From Anaerolineae bacterium (lineage in GTDB: Bacteria; Chloroflexota; Anaerolineae; JAFGEY01), in assembly GCA_016929205.1 (NCBI GenBank), contig JAFGJF010000185.1, positions 1 to 10,229 of the forward strand: a stretch of 10,229 bases of DNA. The letters run 5' to 3'. The translations under genes were made by a program, and so were the position numbers. The notes under the pieces were generated by a model, which saw nothing but the letters and a program-made list of their open reading frames with translations, was not told the DNA's origin and made no database searches. This document shows, one piece after another, positions 1-6,620 of the stretch. Within the stretch, counting starts at the first letter, position 1; each line of letters begins with the position of its first letter.

Positions 1-104
1 AAACTATGAGTGAGTTCTCCGGCAGACACGCCGAGCCTTGGGTCATGTGGCTCAATGTGGCCCGACCGGCTATCCGAGAGATCTCAGGAAATGAAAGGAG
101 ATAA
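1..104 (+). CDS. Possible 3' end of an upstream gene (partial)
   Basis: One plus-strand frame stays open from the left edge to a TAA at 102-104, while the other two frames stop within the first 13 bases. The readable tail has about 33 residues and ends in ISGNERR. An ATG at 6-8 could also make it a free-standing 32-codon ORF, but no Shine-Dalgarno can be judged because the sequence begins there. The stop lies 3 nt before the nitroreductase ATG, and the ribosome binding site of that gene is inside this frame, a spacing typical of coupled genes. I do not recognise the protein. The open stretch is short and could be chance. Confidence 0.35.
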   Translation, partial: TMSEFSGRHAEPWVMWLNVARPAIREISGNERR

Positions 105-107
105 ACA

Positions 108-611
108 ATGGGGTTCCTGGAGCTGGCGTCAAGCAGATACAGTGTGCGGGCGTACAAATCCGACCCGGTAGAGCAAGAAAAGCTGCTGCAGGTGCTTGAG
201 GTTGCCCGGTTGGCGCCGACGGCGGCAAACAGGCAGGCTTTTCAACTGGTGGTCATTCGTACAGCCGGTCGGGAGGATGCATTAAAGCGGATCTATGGTC
301 GGGATTGGTTTGTTCAGGCACCGATTGTGATCTGCGCGTGCGGCTTTCCGGAACGGACCTGGGTGCGCAGGGATGGCAAGAATTATGTCGATGTGGATGT
401 GGCGATTGTGATGGATCACTTGATCCTGGCGGCTACCGACCTGGGGCTGGGCACGTGCTGGATCGGTGCATTCGATCCCGATGCCGCGCGGGAGGTGCTC
501 GAGTTGCCCGACGGCGTGGAACCGGTTGCGTTCACGCCGTTGGGCTATCCGGCCGACGAACTTGGGCCCAAAAAGCGCAAGGATCTGTCCGAGTTGGTGA
601 GGTATCTGTAG
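108..611 (+). CDS. Nitroreductase family protein (FMN-dependent oxidoreductase)
   Basis: This 167-residue protein belongs to the small nitroreductase family. Such proteins bind FMN as dimers and use NAD(P)H to reduce nitro compounds, quinones or other electron acceptors in the cytoplasm. The N-terminal SSRYSVRAYKSDPV (residues 8-21) and RLAPTAANRQAFQLVVI (34-50) match the family's FMN-binding start and its P-T/S-A-x-N-x-Q element. The segment DVAIVMDHLILAATDLGLGT (97-116) is the conserved dimer-interface helix region, and the C-terminal PLGYPADELGPKKRK (144-158) is the usual closing motif. The length suits the compact 165-175 residue subgroup. The start is supported by AAAGGAG at 94-100, 7 nt before ATG. 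The physiological substrate cannot be told from sequence. It faces the ABC gene across a convergent gap. Confidence 0.88.
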   Translation: MGFLELASSRYSVRAYKSDPVEQEKLLQVLEVARLAPTAANRQAFQLVVIRTAGREDALKRIYGRDWFVQAPIVICACGFPERTWVRRDGKNYVDVDVAIVMDHLILAATDLGLGTCWIGAFDPDAAREVLELPDGVEPVAFTPLGYPADELGPKKRKDLSELVRYL

Positions 612-672
612 AATCGATTTAGGACAGGCTGTGGACGTCATTCGCTCATGCTCGCGCTTTAGGGGCAGCGAC

Positions 673-721
673 GGATCGTAGGCATCCTGGCTGTAAAGGG
701 CAGGCAAGATGTCTGCGATCC
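673..721 (+). other. Long RNA hairpin in the convergent intergenic gap
   Basis: Bases 673-686 pair with 708-721 over 14 bp, including two G-U pairs (679/715 and 682/712). The stem continues through 688-689/705-706 and 691-693/701-703, with single mismatches between, to a 7-nt loop at 694-700. Both non-Watson-Crick pairs are G-U wobbles in plus-strand RNA but A-C mismatches in minus-strand RNA, so the fold favours the nitroreductase transcript. No T-tract follows, so it is not a standard intrinsic terminator. It begins 61 nt after the nitroreductase stop and ends 5 nt from the convergent ABC stop. A 3'-end stabiliser or a REP-like element is possible. The rest of 612-726 shows nothing else I can support. 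Confidence 0.6.
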
Positions 722-726
722 GAACT

Positions 727-2325
727 TCAGATCGGGCCGGCGTCTAGAACGTTGCCCTGGCTCAATCTGAGCACGTGGGTGATCGCCCGCGGTAGTTCGT
801 TGGGGTTGTGTGTCACATAGATGATCGTAGCGTCCAAATGTGCGCTGATTGCGTCGATCGTTTGCAGAACCCGGTCTCGATTTTTTTCATCCAATCCCTG
901 GCACGGCTCGTCAAGGATCAGCAGAGAGGGATATTTGACCAGGGCGCGCGCCATCAGGACCATGCGCTGTTCTCCTTGAGAGAGCATGCCAAATGCCAGA
1001 TTGGCGTGTTGCGCTATATCCAGCTTTTGCATCCAAAACTCGGCTGTTGTGCGTTGTTTCGACGAGCATTTTTGCCACAGCCCGATCGAGTCAAAGAAAC
1101 CGGAACAGACCACGTCCAGGCAGCGCTTTGCTTTGGGATAGTGCAGATGCAGTTCGGGCGCGATCCAGCCAATATGTTTTTTGGTCTCCCAGATGCTTTC
1201 TCCCGATCCTTTGTGTTTTCCGAACAGAGTAATGTCGTTTGCATAAGCCTGGGGATTGTCGCCAACGATCAAACTCAGCAGCGTCGTTTTGCCCGATCCA
1301 TTTGGCCCTAGCAGCGCCCAATTCTCTCCTTTGTGGATCGTCCAATTGACGTGTGTCAGGACTTTTGTGGCATCGTACGAGATGTTGATATCTTGCATAA
1401 ACACCAAAATGGAATCGGCTTTTTGAGCACTGTTTGACCTTTGGTTGGTTATACGCCGCACTTGGTTGTTTGGTCCGGGTGCGCTCGCGTCCTGGCTTCT
1501 AGTCGCGCTGAATTGGGGAGGAATAGCTGCTGGTTCTTCGCGACGCGGCAGAGAGTGGTGCGCATATTCTCCAAGTACGTTTTTTCTTGTGCCCTGTTTG
1601 ATTACCCTACCGTTATCCACGACCAAGACGTGGGTCGTATCTGGCAGAATCTCATCCCAGCGCGTCGTCACCACAATGACGCACATCTCACTTTGCATGA
1701 GTTCCTTGATGACCGTCTTGAACCTGTTTCTAAATTGCTGATCCAGGCCGGTGAAGGGATTGTCTAAAATAAGGATGCGCGGATTTCGAACAAGGGCTTG
1801 TGCAATCAGCACTTTCCGCATCTCTCCATTGGAAAGTTGGGTGACGCTTTTGTCGCACAAGTTCTTGATTCCCAAACGTTCGACGGCCCTGGCACGTTGT
1901 TTCGCTTCCTCGGCTTGGTCGCTGTCTACGGTTGCGATCTGGAACGGGTTGATTTTTCTGCTTTGGATGAGGTATTCATAGACAGATGGTGCTTTTTCAG
2001 CTACACCTGTGTTCCATCGTGCCTGGAAAAAGGGGCTCGCGTGCTGAGCTGCCGTTGCCTGGGCGTCAAACGACACATGCGCAATACGATTTGGCCCATA
2101 GCTGCTTTCCAGATGGTATGTTATTTTGCCTTTGACGATCGGAACCTGGCCACACAGCGCTTTCATTAGCGTCGATTTGCCAGAACCGTTGGGCCCGATC
2201 ACCGCCCAGTGTTGACCAGGCCAGATTTGCCAGTGTGTGTGTTCGAGCAGTATCCGGCCATATAATCTGAGAGACACATCCTCTAGCGAGAAAAGTGGTT
2301 GCGTCTGGAGTGGAGAGTGATTCAT
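727..2325 (-). CDS. modF: ModF-like double ABC ATPase
   Basis: This 532-residue cytoplasmic protein has two fused ABC nucleotide-binding domains and no membrane segment. NBD1 has Walker A GPNGSGKST (44-52), signature LSNGE (164-168) and Walker B LILDNP (185-190). NBD2 has Walker A GPNGSGKTT (340-348), signature LSQGE (448-452), Walker B LLILDEP (468-474) and H-loop His506. Blocks such as DITLFGKHKGSGE, KKHIGW and FFDSIGLW strongly recall E. coli ModF (PhrA), linked to molybdate-related or photorepair functions without a settled role. Asn189 replaces the catalytic Glu in NBD1, and NBD1 also lacks an H-loop His (VVTTRWDEI), so only one ATP site looks fully active. The start at 2325 is preferred over a longer frame because ATG overlaps the methyltransferase stop as ATGA and follows AAAAGG. 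A role in molybdate handling is not shown by neighbours. Confidence 0.85.
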   Translation of the reverse strand: MNHSPLQTQPLFSLEDVSLRLYGRILLEHTHWQIWPGQHWAVIGPNGSGKSTLMKALCGQVPIVKGKITYHLESSYGPNRIAHVSFDAQATAAQHASPFFQARWNTGVAEKAPSVYEYLIQSRKINPFQIATVDSDQAEEAKQRARAVERLGIKNLCDKSVTQLSNGEMRKVLIAQALVRNPRILILDNPFTGLDQQFRNRFKTVIKELMQSEMCVIVVTTRWDEILPDTTHVLVVDNGRVIKQGTRKNVLGEYAHHSLPRREEPAAIPPQFSATRSQDASAPGPNNQVRRITNQRSNSAQKADSILVFMQDINISYDATKVLTHVNWTIHKGENWALLGPNGSGKTTLLSLIVGDNPQAYANDITLFGKHKGSGESIWETKKHIGWIAPELHLHYPKAKRCLDVVCSGFFDSIGLWQKCSSKQRTTAEFWMQKLDIAQHANLAFGMLSQGEQRMVLMARALVKYPSLLILDEPCQGLDEKNRDRVLQTIDAISAHLDATIIYVTHNPNELPRAITHVLRLSQGNVLDAGPI

Positions 2326-3110
2326 TTCACCTTTTGTCCGGCAATCAGGATGTGGTGGTTGATAAACGTCGCTTCCGGCGTGCCGAAATGGCAGGGACAC
2401 AGCCACGCCTGGACCGCTGCCGGGGCCTGAAGGATCATCTGGTTGAGCCGCTCAATGACGTCGGGTGTGCACTTTTGACGCTCTACCCAGGACAGAAAAT
2501 TATGTTCTTTGACAAGTTGTTCGGTGTGCACCACCTCCAGTCCGGCAGCCTGAAACAGGGCGATCCATTCTTGCTCGGAAAAGGCGCGATTGTGGCTGGG
2601 ATCGCGCAGACGCTCAAAATCGTCTATGTAACGCGCTGTGGGCTCGTTTGGCGGCAGCACGTGGTCCTGAACGAGCAGCAGCCCACCTGTCTTGAGTACG
2701 GATGCGCTCGATTGTACAAAGCTGGCGCAGTTCGGAAAGTGATGTGGTGCAATCCGGCAGGTAACGAGATCGAATTCCCCGGCGGTAAAGGGGAGATCCT
2801 CTGCGTCGGCGAGCTTGAATGAGACATTGTCGACGTTTTGGCCTGAAATAAAGCGCTGCGCTGCTTCTAGCATCTTGGGTGTGATATCTGTCGCGAGAAC
2901 CGTCTTTACGAACGGCGCGAACTGGAGTGCGGTGTGCCCGCCACCTGTTGCCACGTCGAGCACTGTCCAATTAGGCTGGGGTTGGGCGATGTCGATCAGC
3001 CGATCCAGATCTGTTCCCTTGGCATGTTCCTGGCTATCAACATAGCTCTGGGCGAATCGGCTGTAGCGTTGCCTGGACAGCGATTTAGAGTCTTGTTCAG
3101 ATGTTGTCAT
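2322..3110 (-). CDS. Class I SAM-dependent methyltransferase (UbiE/YcgJ-like)
   Basis: This 262-residue Rossmann-fold methyltransferase transfers a methyl group from S-adenosylmethionine to an unknown acceptor. Motif I is TVLDVATGGGHTALQFA (49-65). The acidic residue binding the SAM ribose is probably Asp75 in ATDITPKMLEAA. DAEDLPF (102-108) is motif II, and DLVTCRIAPHHFPN (114-127) is the post-motif region typical of Methyltransf_11 proteins. The C-terminal about 100 residues are a lid of unassigned specificity. The ATG lies 9 nt after a GGGAG Shine-Dalgarno and overlaps the preceding small gene's stop as ATGA. Its own stop overlaps the ModF-like start in the same way. It therefore sits in the tail of the pyr operon, although nothing in its sequence points to pyrimidine chemistry. 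Confidence 0.85.
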   Translation of the reverse strand: MTTSEQDSKSLSRQRYSRFAQSYVDSQEHAKGTDLDRLIDIAQPQPNWTVLDVATGGGHTALQFAPFVKTVLATDITPKMLEAAQRFISGQNVDNVSFKLADAEDLPFTAGEFDLVTCRIAPHHFPNCASFVQSSASVLKTGGLLLVQDHVLPPNEPTARYIDDFERLRDPSHNRAFSEQEWIALFQAAGLEVVHTEQLVKEHNFLSWVERQKCTPDVIERLNQMILQAPAAVQAWLCPCHFGTPEATFINHHILIAGQKVK

Positions 3111-3310
3111 TTTGTGCTCTCCCGTCTAGTACGTTTATATTTGTGATTGCGCCAGGCTGCCCTGCCACGAATGCCCCACCAAACAACCAGCGTTTCGGCT
3201 GCAAAGCTGAATTCTTGCACGACGATCATCAACACGAGTGGCAAGAGGAAATGGATGAATTGCACGTAGAGCGTTTTTGAATGCGGCGCGATCTGTTGAG
3301 GCGCTCGCAT
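3107..3310 (-). CDS. Small putative membrane protein, 67 residues
   Basis: I do not recognise this protein. It begins with ATG at 3310-3308, sharing one base with the pyrK stop (TGATG), and its TGA shares the ATGA overlap with the methyltransferase start. Both ends therefore fit stop-start coupling exactly. Residues 14-32, roughly LYVQFIHFLLPLVLMIVV, form a clear hydrophobic segment long enough to cross a membrane. A second, weaker apolar stretch covers 34-47 and ends in LVVWWGI. The last 20 residues are strongly basic (KYKRTRR), suggesting a cytoplasmic C-terminus by the positive-inside rule. There is no strong Shine-Dalgarno, so reinitiation after pyrK is the likely route. The frame also runs upstream inside pyrK, but the coupled ATG is the best start. 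Confidence 0.6.
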   Translation of the reverse strand: MRAPQQIAPHSKTLYVQFIHFLLPLVLMIVVQEFSFAAETLVVWWGIRGRAAWRNHKYKRTRRESTK

Positions 3311-4122
3311 CACTTGTTGCCAGTCCGGGGATGGCGCTGGATCACGTCGGGCGGCCGCTGGAATACCGGGCCGTCGCGGCAGACAAGACATCCCCCGAGC
3401 GCGCACGATCCACATACGCCGATGCCGCAGCGCATATAGGCCTCATAGCTGAGCTGCACCGGCAGATTGTGCATCTGAGCCAGTTCATAAACTGCATCCA
3501 GCATGGGTCCTGGCCCACATGCATAGAGCGCATCAATGGCCGCATCCTTTCTGCTCAATAGCGACGCCGCAACCTGTACCGAGGTGGCCCGTTCGCCTGC
3601 GCTGCCATCGTCGGTGCTTACAAGAACGTGGCATCCCAGTTTTGTGTATCGGTCCTGAAAGAATAAACCATCTGTCGTGCGCGCGCCGAGGACAACAAGC
3701 ACACGTTGGCCTGCTTGCCGCGCAGCCTGTGCGAGGGTGAGCAGGGGCGCGGCTCCACAGCCACCGCCAACCAGCATGATCTCTTTTTGCGACGACACAG
3801 GTTGCCGGTCTAGCGAAAAACCGCGCCCAAATGGTCCGCGCAACCAGACAGTGTCTCCTACCGATAGTTGGTGCATAGCCGTGGTAAATGGCCCGACACG
3901 GGTCACAGTCAGTGTCAGCGGTTTGGCACAGCTTGGACTGAATGGTTTTTCGTCGACGCCGGGGAGCCAAGCCATAACGAATTGGCCCGGTTCGAGGACC
4001 ATTGCGATAGAGTGCATCGCCGTGCCTTCGAGACACAAAGAACGCACGGTCGGATTTTCTTCTCTGATCTCGACGACGCGATATGGCCTGGGGAGCTGTC
4101 CTCGATCAGATGTGTGTTGCAT
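3310..4122 (-). CDS. pyrK: Dihydroorotate dehydrogenase electron transfer subunit PyrK
   Basis: This 270-residue iron-sulfur flavoprotein is the partner of class 1B PyrD. It passes electrons from PyrD's FMN through a [2Fe-2S] cluster and FAD to NAD+. The N-terminal half is a ferredoxin-reductase-type FAD domain with PGQFVMAWLPG (45-55) and the flavin-contact stretch DEKPFSPS (57-64). The NAD domain carries VGGGCGAAPLL (118-128) and ACGPGPML (201-208). The cluster ligands are probably Cys232, Cys237, Cys240 and Cys248, followed by the family's C-R-D-G-P-V-F ending. The Cys240-Cys248 gap is short, as I recall for archaeal-type PyrK. ATG is preceded by AGGGGG and overlaps the pyrD 3' end by 17 nt, implying matched synthesis of the two subunits. 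Confidence 0.93.
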   Translation of the reverse strand: MQHTSDRGQLPRPYRVVEIREENPTVRSLCLEGTAMHSIAMVLEPGQFVMAWLPGVDEKPFSPSCAKPLTLTVTRVGPFTTAMHQLSVGDTVWLRGPFGRGFSLDRQPVSSQKEIMLVGGGCGAAPLLTLAQAARQAGQRVLVVLGARTTDGLFFQDRYTKLGCHVLVSTDDGSAGERATSVQVAASLLSRKDAAIDALYACGPGPMLDAVYELAQMHNLPVQLSYEAYMRCGIGVCGSCALGGCLVCRDGPVFQRPPDVIQRHPRTGNK

Positions 4123-5044
4123 GGGCCTGCCCCCTGATCTCGTCGAGCGAGCTGACGCTGTGGGCGTTCATCCAGGCGATCATTTCGGTTCGAATCTCGG
4201 CAAAGCATGCTGGTCCACGCGCGTAAACCGCAGAGCCGATGCCGACCAGTGTCGCCCCGGCCATGATCATCTCCAGTGCGTCGTGCCCACTGGTCACACC
4301 ACCGGTACCGATGATCGGCACGTCCAGTGCGCGCGCCAAATCGTAGACGCAGCGCACTGCAATAGGCCGGATAGCCGGCCCAGACACACCGCCGACACGA
4401 TTGGCCAGGATTGGGCGTCCGCTCTCGAGGTCGATGATCATTCCCGGTCCCACTGTGTTGATCGCCGTCAGCGCGTCCGCTCCTGCTGCGGCAACGGCGC
4501 GAGCGATGGCAACCAGATCGGGTGTGTTGGGTGAGAGCTTGACCGTGATCGGGATCTCGGTGACGGACTTGCAGACGCGCGTTACCTCGGCAGCGCTCGA
4601 TGGATCCAGCGCAAAAGGACGGCCAAACTCGGCCGCGACGTTGGGGCACGAAATATTGACCTCGATCAGGTCCGGCTGGGCGGTGTTGATTTGGGCCGCG
4701 ACCTCGGCAAAACTTTCGACGGTGTGGGCAAAGATGCTGGCGACAAGCGGCACACCCAATGGTGCCAGCCGCGATCTGGTATCTTTTAGGATGGTGATTT
4801 CCATTTTTACGCCGGGATTGGCCAGCCCAACGGCATTGATCAATCCAGGACCCCAGTCGAGTACGGTGGGGTTGGGGTGCCCCTGGCGAGGCTCTGGCCC
4901 GCACGATTTGGAGGTAATGCCGCCTGCGCCGCAGCGAGCCACGCGTTCCATCAAGGCGGCTTCGGTGCCCAGGATACCGGAAGCGAGGACCAGCGGATTG
5001 GAAAAATGAATGCCGCAGAAATCTGTTGATAAATCAGGGTTCAT
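4106..5044 (-). CDS. pyrD: Dihydroorotate dehydrogenase, class 1B catalytic subunit
   Basis: This 312-residue FMN TIM-barrel enzyme oxidises dihydroorotate to orotate, the fourth step of UMP synthesis. Features are NPLVLASGILGT (16-27), the substrate loop NAVGLANPG (70-78), EVNISCPN (128-135) with Cys133 as the class 1 catalytic base, VGGVSGPAI (217-225) and the FMN phosphate loop GTGGV (246-250). A Cys rather than Ser base and the adjacent pyrK both mark class 1B, the NAD-linked type. The frame is open upstream to 5122, but those 26 codons only translate the intergenic repeats and the alignable protein begins at Met-Asn-Pro, so I start at 5044. The Shine-Dalgarno there is weak. It is separated from pyrFE by 144 nt. 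Confidence 0.94.
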   Translation of the reverse strand: MNPDLSTDFCGIHFSNPLVLASGILGTEAALMERVARCGAGGITSKSCGPEPRQGHPNPTVLDWGPGLINAVGLANPGVKMEITILKDTRSRLAPLGVPLVASIFAHTVESFAEVAAQINTAQPDLIEVNISCPNVAAEFGRPFALDPSSAAEVTRVCKSVTEIPITVKLSPNTPDLVAIARAVAAAGADALTAINTVGPGMIIDLESGRPILANRVGGVSGPAIRPIAVRCVYDLARALDVPIIGTGGVTSGHDALEMIMAGATLVGIGSAVYARGPACFAEIRTEMIAWMNAHSVSSLDEIRGQAHATHI

Positions 5045-5062
5045 AGCTTTTTCGCGCTCTGC

Positions 5063-5105
5063 CAAGCCGTGAAGCGTCAGGTGTGAAACGTCAAGCGTGA
5101 AGCGT
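5063..5105. repeat. Three degenerate 14-15 bp tandem repeats
   Basis: Three successive copies, 5063-5077, 5078-5091 and 5092-5105, share the pattern CARGY-GTGAARCGT. They end 18 nt upstream of the pyrD start codon. GTGAARCGT-type tandem repeats are, as far as I recall, common between genes in Chloroflexota and some cyanobacteria, where they expand and shrink. They make the long N-terminal extension of the pyrD frame unlikely to be real protein. Confidence 0.7.
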
Positions 5106-5153
5106 TGACGTATAAGATGCACACAGACAGAGTCTTGTCAATGCTTCACGCTT
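5093..5153. repeat. 17-bp inverted repeat between pyrFE and pyrD
   Basis: Arm 5093-5109 and arm 5137-5153 are inverted copies matching at 16 of 17 positions, with a 27-nt loop. The left arm is the last unit of the tandem repeat block, so the hairpin is built from the same repeat in opposite orientation. The odd position pairs G-U in plus-strand RNA and A-C in minus-strand (pyr) RNA. There is no T-tract, so it is not an intrinsic terminator. It could be an RNase-processing or stability element splitting pyrCBFE from pyrDK. Confidence 0.7.
5112..5141 (-). promoter_or_regulatory. Weak candidate internal promoter before pyrD
   Basis: On the minus strand a perfect TTGACA occurs at 5141-5136. An 18-nt spacer leads to TCTTAT at 5117-5112, which matches only 4 of 6 bases of the -10 consensus and lacks the important second-position A. 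The TTGACA is embedded in the inverted-repeat arm. It could give pyrD and the downstream genes independent expression, but the evidence is thin. Confidence 0.25.
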
Positions 5154-5188
5154 TTGAATGAAAACAATTGGCGAATTCGAGTCATTGG

Positions 5189-6619
5189 CTACGAATTTGT
5201 CAGCCAATCAAGAACGGTTTGTCGTTGTTTGTGGCTGATTTTACCACGTTCTGCCAGTACGTCAAGAATTTGGTGCAGAGTCAAGACGGCGTGCAATTGA
5301 TAACCTTTTTGGGCCAGTGTCCCCGCTCCGCCATTTTCGCGGTCGATAAGGACGACGATGTCGCGTACTTGCAATCCGGCGCTCTGTAATGGGGCGATGG
5401 CTTCGATCTTGCTGCCGCCGGTGGTGATCAGATCGTCGAGCACGACAACGCACTCTCCTGGCTCAAAAACGCCCTCGATGGCCCGCTTGGTGCCATAGCT
5501 TTTTGTTTCTTTGCGTGGATAGACTATCGGGATGCCTGTCTGCAACGACACCGCTGTACCAATGGGCAGGGCGGCATAGGGGATGGCAGCCATACGGTCG
5601 AATTCGAGCGATTCGAGCAGATCCGCATAGGCTGTGGCGACCCGGCTCAGGACGGCGGGGTGCGAAGCTAACAAGCGCAGATCGATATAGATCGGCGATG
5701 TTTTGCCCGATTTGAGCGTAAATTCGCCAAATCGCACCGCGCCAATGCGGGCCAGTTCAAGGATCAGGCGTTCACTATCAGAAACTGGGTTTTTGCCAAC
5801 CCCCCGGTTTCTTTTGGCTGCGTTGATCTGCTCGCGCAGTGCCGATGCCGCTGCACACGGGTCCGTGGCGTGGCAGATACCGCGTGACGAACTGATCACC
5901 AGCCCCAGGCCGTCTGCACGCAGTCCGGCAGTGACCGTCGCTTCCAGGTCGCCGCCTTGTGCGCCAATGCCGGGTACCAAAAACCACGTTTGTGGTGCGA
6001 TCTCGCGGATGGCCTGCAGCGCGGCAGGGTAAGTCCCGCCGATAACCAATCCCACGTTTCCGACCTGGCTCCACGTCAGGGCTTTTCTGGCGACGGTATA
6101 GTATAGGGTGACTGGTGTACTGGTGTACTGGCCTGGTGGTGTGCAGGACAATGTTTGCAGCTCAGATGCGCTGGGGTTAGAGGTGTGACAAAGCACAAAA
6201 ACGCCGCGATCGGCGTACTCGGTGAATGGCACAACCGAATCGCCGCCCAGGTAGGGAGAGAGCGTCACAGCGCCGGCGCCCCAGACGTCAAAGGCTGCCT
6301 TGGCATAGGCAGTGGCCGTCGAACCGATGTCGCCGCGCTTGGCGTCGAGGATAACGGGGATGCCAGGGCCGATATAGGCAATGGTTTTGCGCAGTGCTTC
6401 CAGACCGTTTATGCCCTGTGCTTCGTAAAAGGCATAATTGGGCTTGTAAGCGCATACCAGGTCGCGTGTCGCGTCGATGATGCGCTTGTTGAATTCAAAG
6501 ATGGGATCATCTGCCGCAAGGACATCCGCTGGAAATTGCTCCGGACGCGGATCCAGGCCAACGCAGAGCAAAGAGTTATTTGACAATGCTGTGTTTTCAA
6601 GATGTTGGAAGAAACCCAT
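5189..6619 (-). CDS. pyrFE: Fused OMP decarboxylase / orotate phosphoribosyltransferase (PyrF-PyrE)
   Basis: This 476-residue bifunctional UMP synthase carries out the last two steps of UMP synthesis. PyrE joins orotate to PRPP, and PyrF decarboxylates OMP to UMP. The N-terminal PyrF domain (about 1-270) is of the long type 2 group, with LCVGLDPRPEQF (18-29) and the catalytic DAKRGDIGS (92-100, Lys94). A short linker (about 270-282) leads to the PyrE domain with FTLKSGKTSPIYID (300-313) and the PRPP motif VVVLDDLITTGGS (391-403). The order is opposite to animal and plant UMP synthase, which has OPRT first. ATG at 6619 sits one base after the pyrB stop and follows GGGGAAAG. A longer in-frame start at 6709 lies inside pyrB and encodes no family sequence. 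Residues 158-172 look like a small insertion built on an 8-bp DNA repeat. Confidence 0.94.
   Translation of the reverse strand: MGFFQHLENTALSNNSLLCVGLDPRPEQFPADVLAADDPIFEFNKRIIDATRDLVCAYKPNYAFYEAQGINGLEALRKTIAYIGPGIPVILDAKRGDIGSTATAYAKAAFDVWGAGAVTLSPYLGGDSVVPFTEYADRGVFVLCHTSNPSASELQTLSCTPPGQYTSTPVTLYYTVARKALTWSQVGNVGLVIGGTYPAALQAIREIAPQTWFLVPGIGAQGGDLEATVTAGLRADGLGLVISSSRGICHATDPCAAASALREQINAAKRNRGVGKNPVSDSERLILELARIGAVRFGEFTLKSGKTSPIYIDLRLLASHPAVLSRVATAYADLLESLEFDRMAAIPYAALPIGTAVSLQTGIPIVYPRKETKSYGTKRAIEGVFEPGECVVVLDDLITTGGSKIEAIAPLQSAGLQVRDIVVLIDRENGGAGTLAQKGYQLHAVLTLHQILDVLAERGKISHKQRQTVLDWLTNS
6111..6131. repeat. 8-bp microsatellite inside pyrF
   Basis: The unit ACTGGTGT is present 2.6 times in tandem at 6111-6118, 6119-6126 and 6127-6131, inside the PyrF domain coding sequence (protein QYTSTPV). 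The unit is not a multiple of three, so gain or loss of one copy would shift the frame in the middle of the gene. Confidence 0.8.
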
Positions 6620-6620
6620 G

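Noticed and set aside
282..707. 141-codon minus-strand ORF opposite the nitroreductase
   Set aside because: It runs antisense through conserved nitroreductase motifs and shows no protein-like features of its own.
3677..4534. 285-codon plus-strand ORF opposite pyrK/pyrD
   Set aside because: Antisense shadow of two well-supported genes; composition is biased and no domain is visible.
3915..4904. 329-codon minus-strand ORF inside pyrD and the start of pyrK
   Set aside because: It is an alternative frame of recognised genes with Arg/His/Gly-rich composition and no family motif. The pyrD and pyrK frames explain the DNA.
5045..5122. 26-codon N-terminal extension of PyrD
   Set aside because: The extra codons translate the tandem repeat block, and the family alignment begins at the ATG at 5044.
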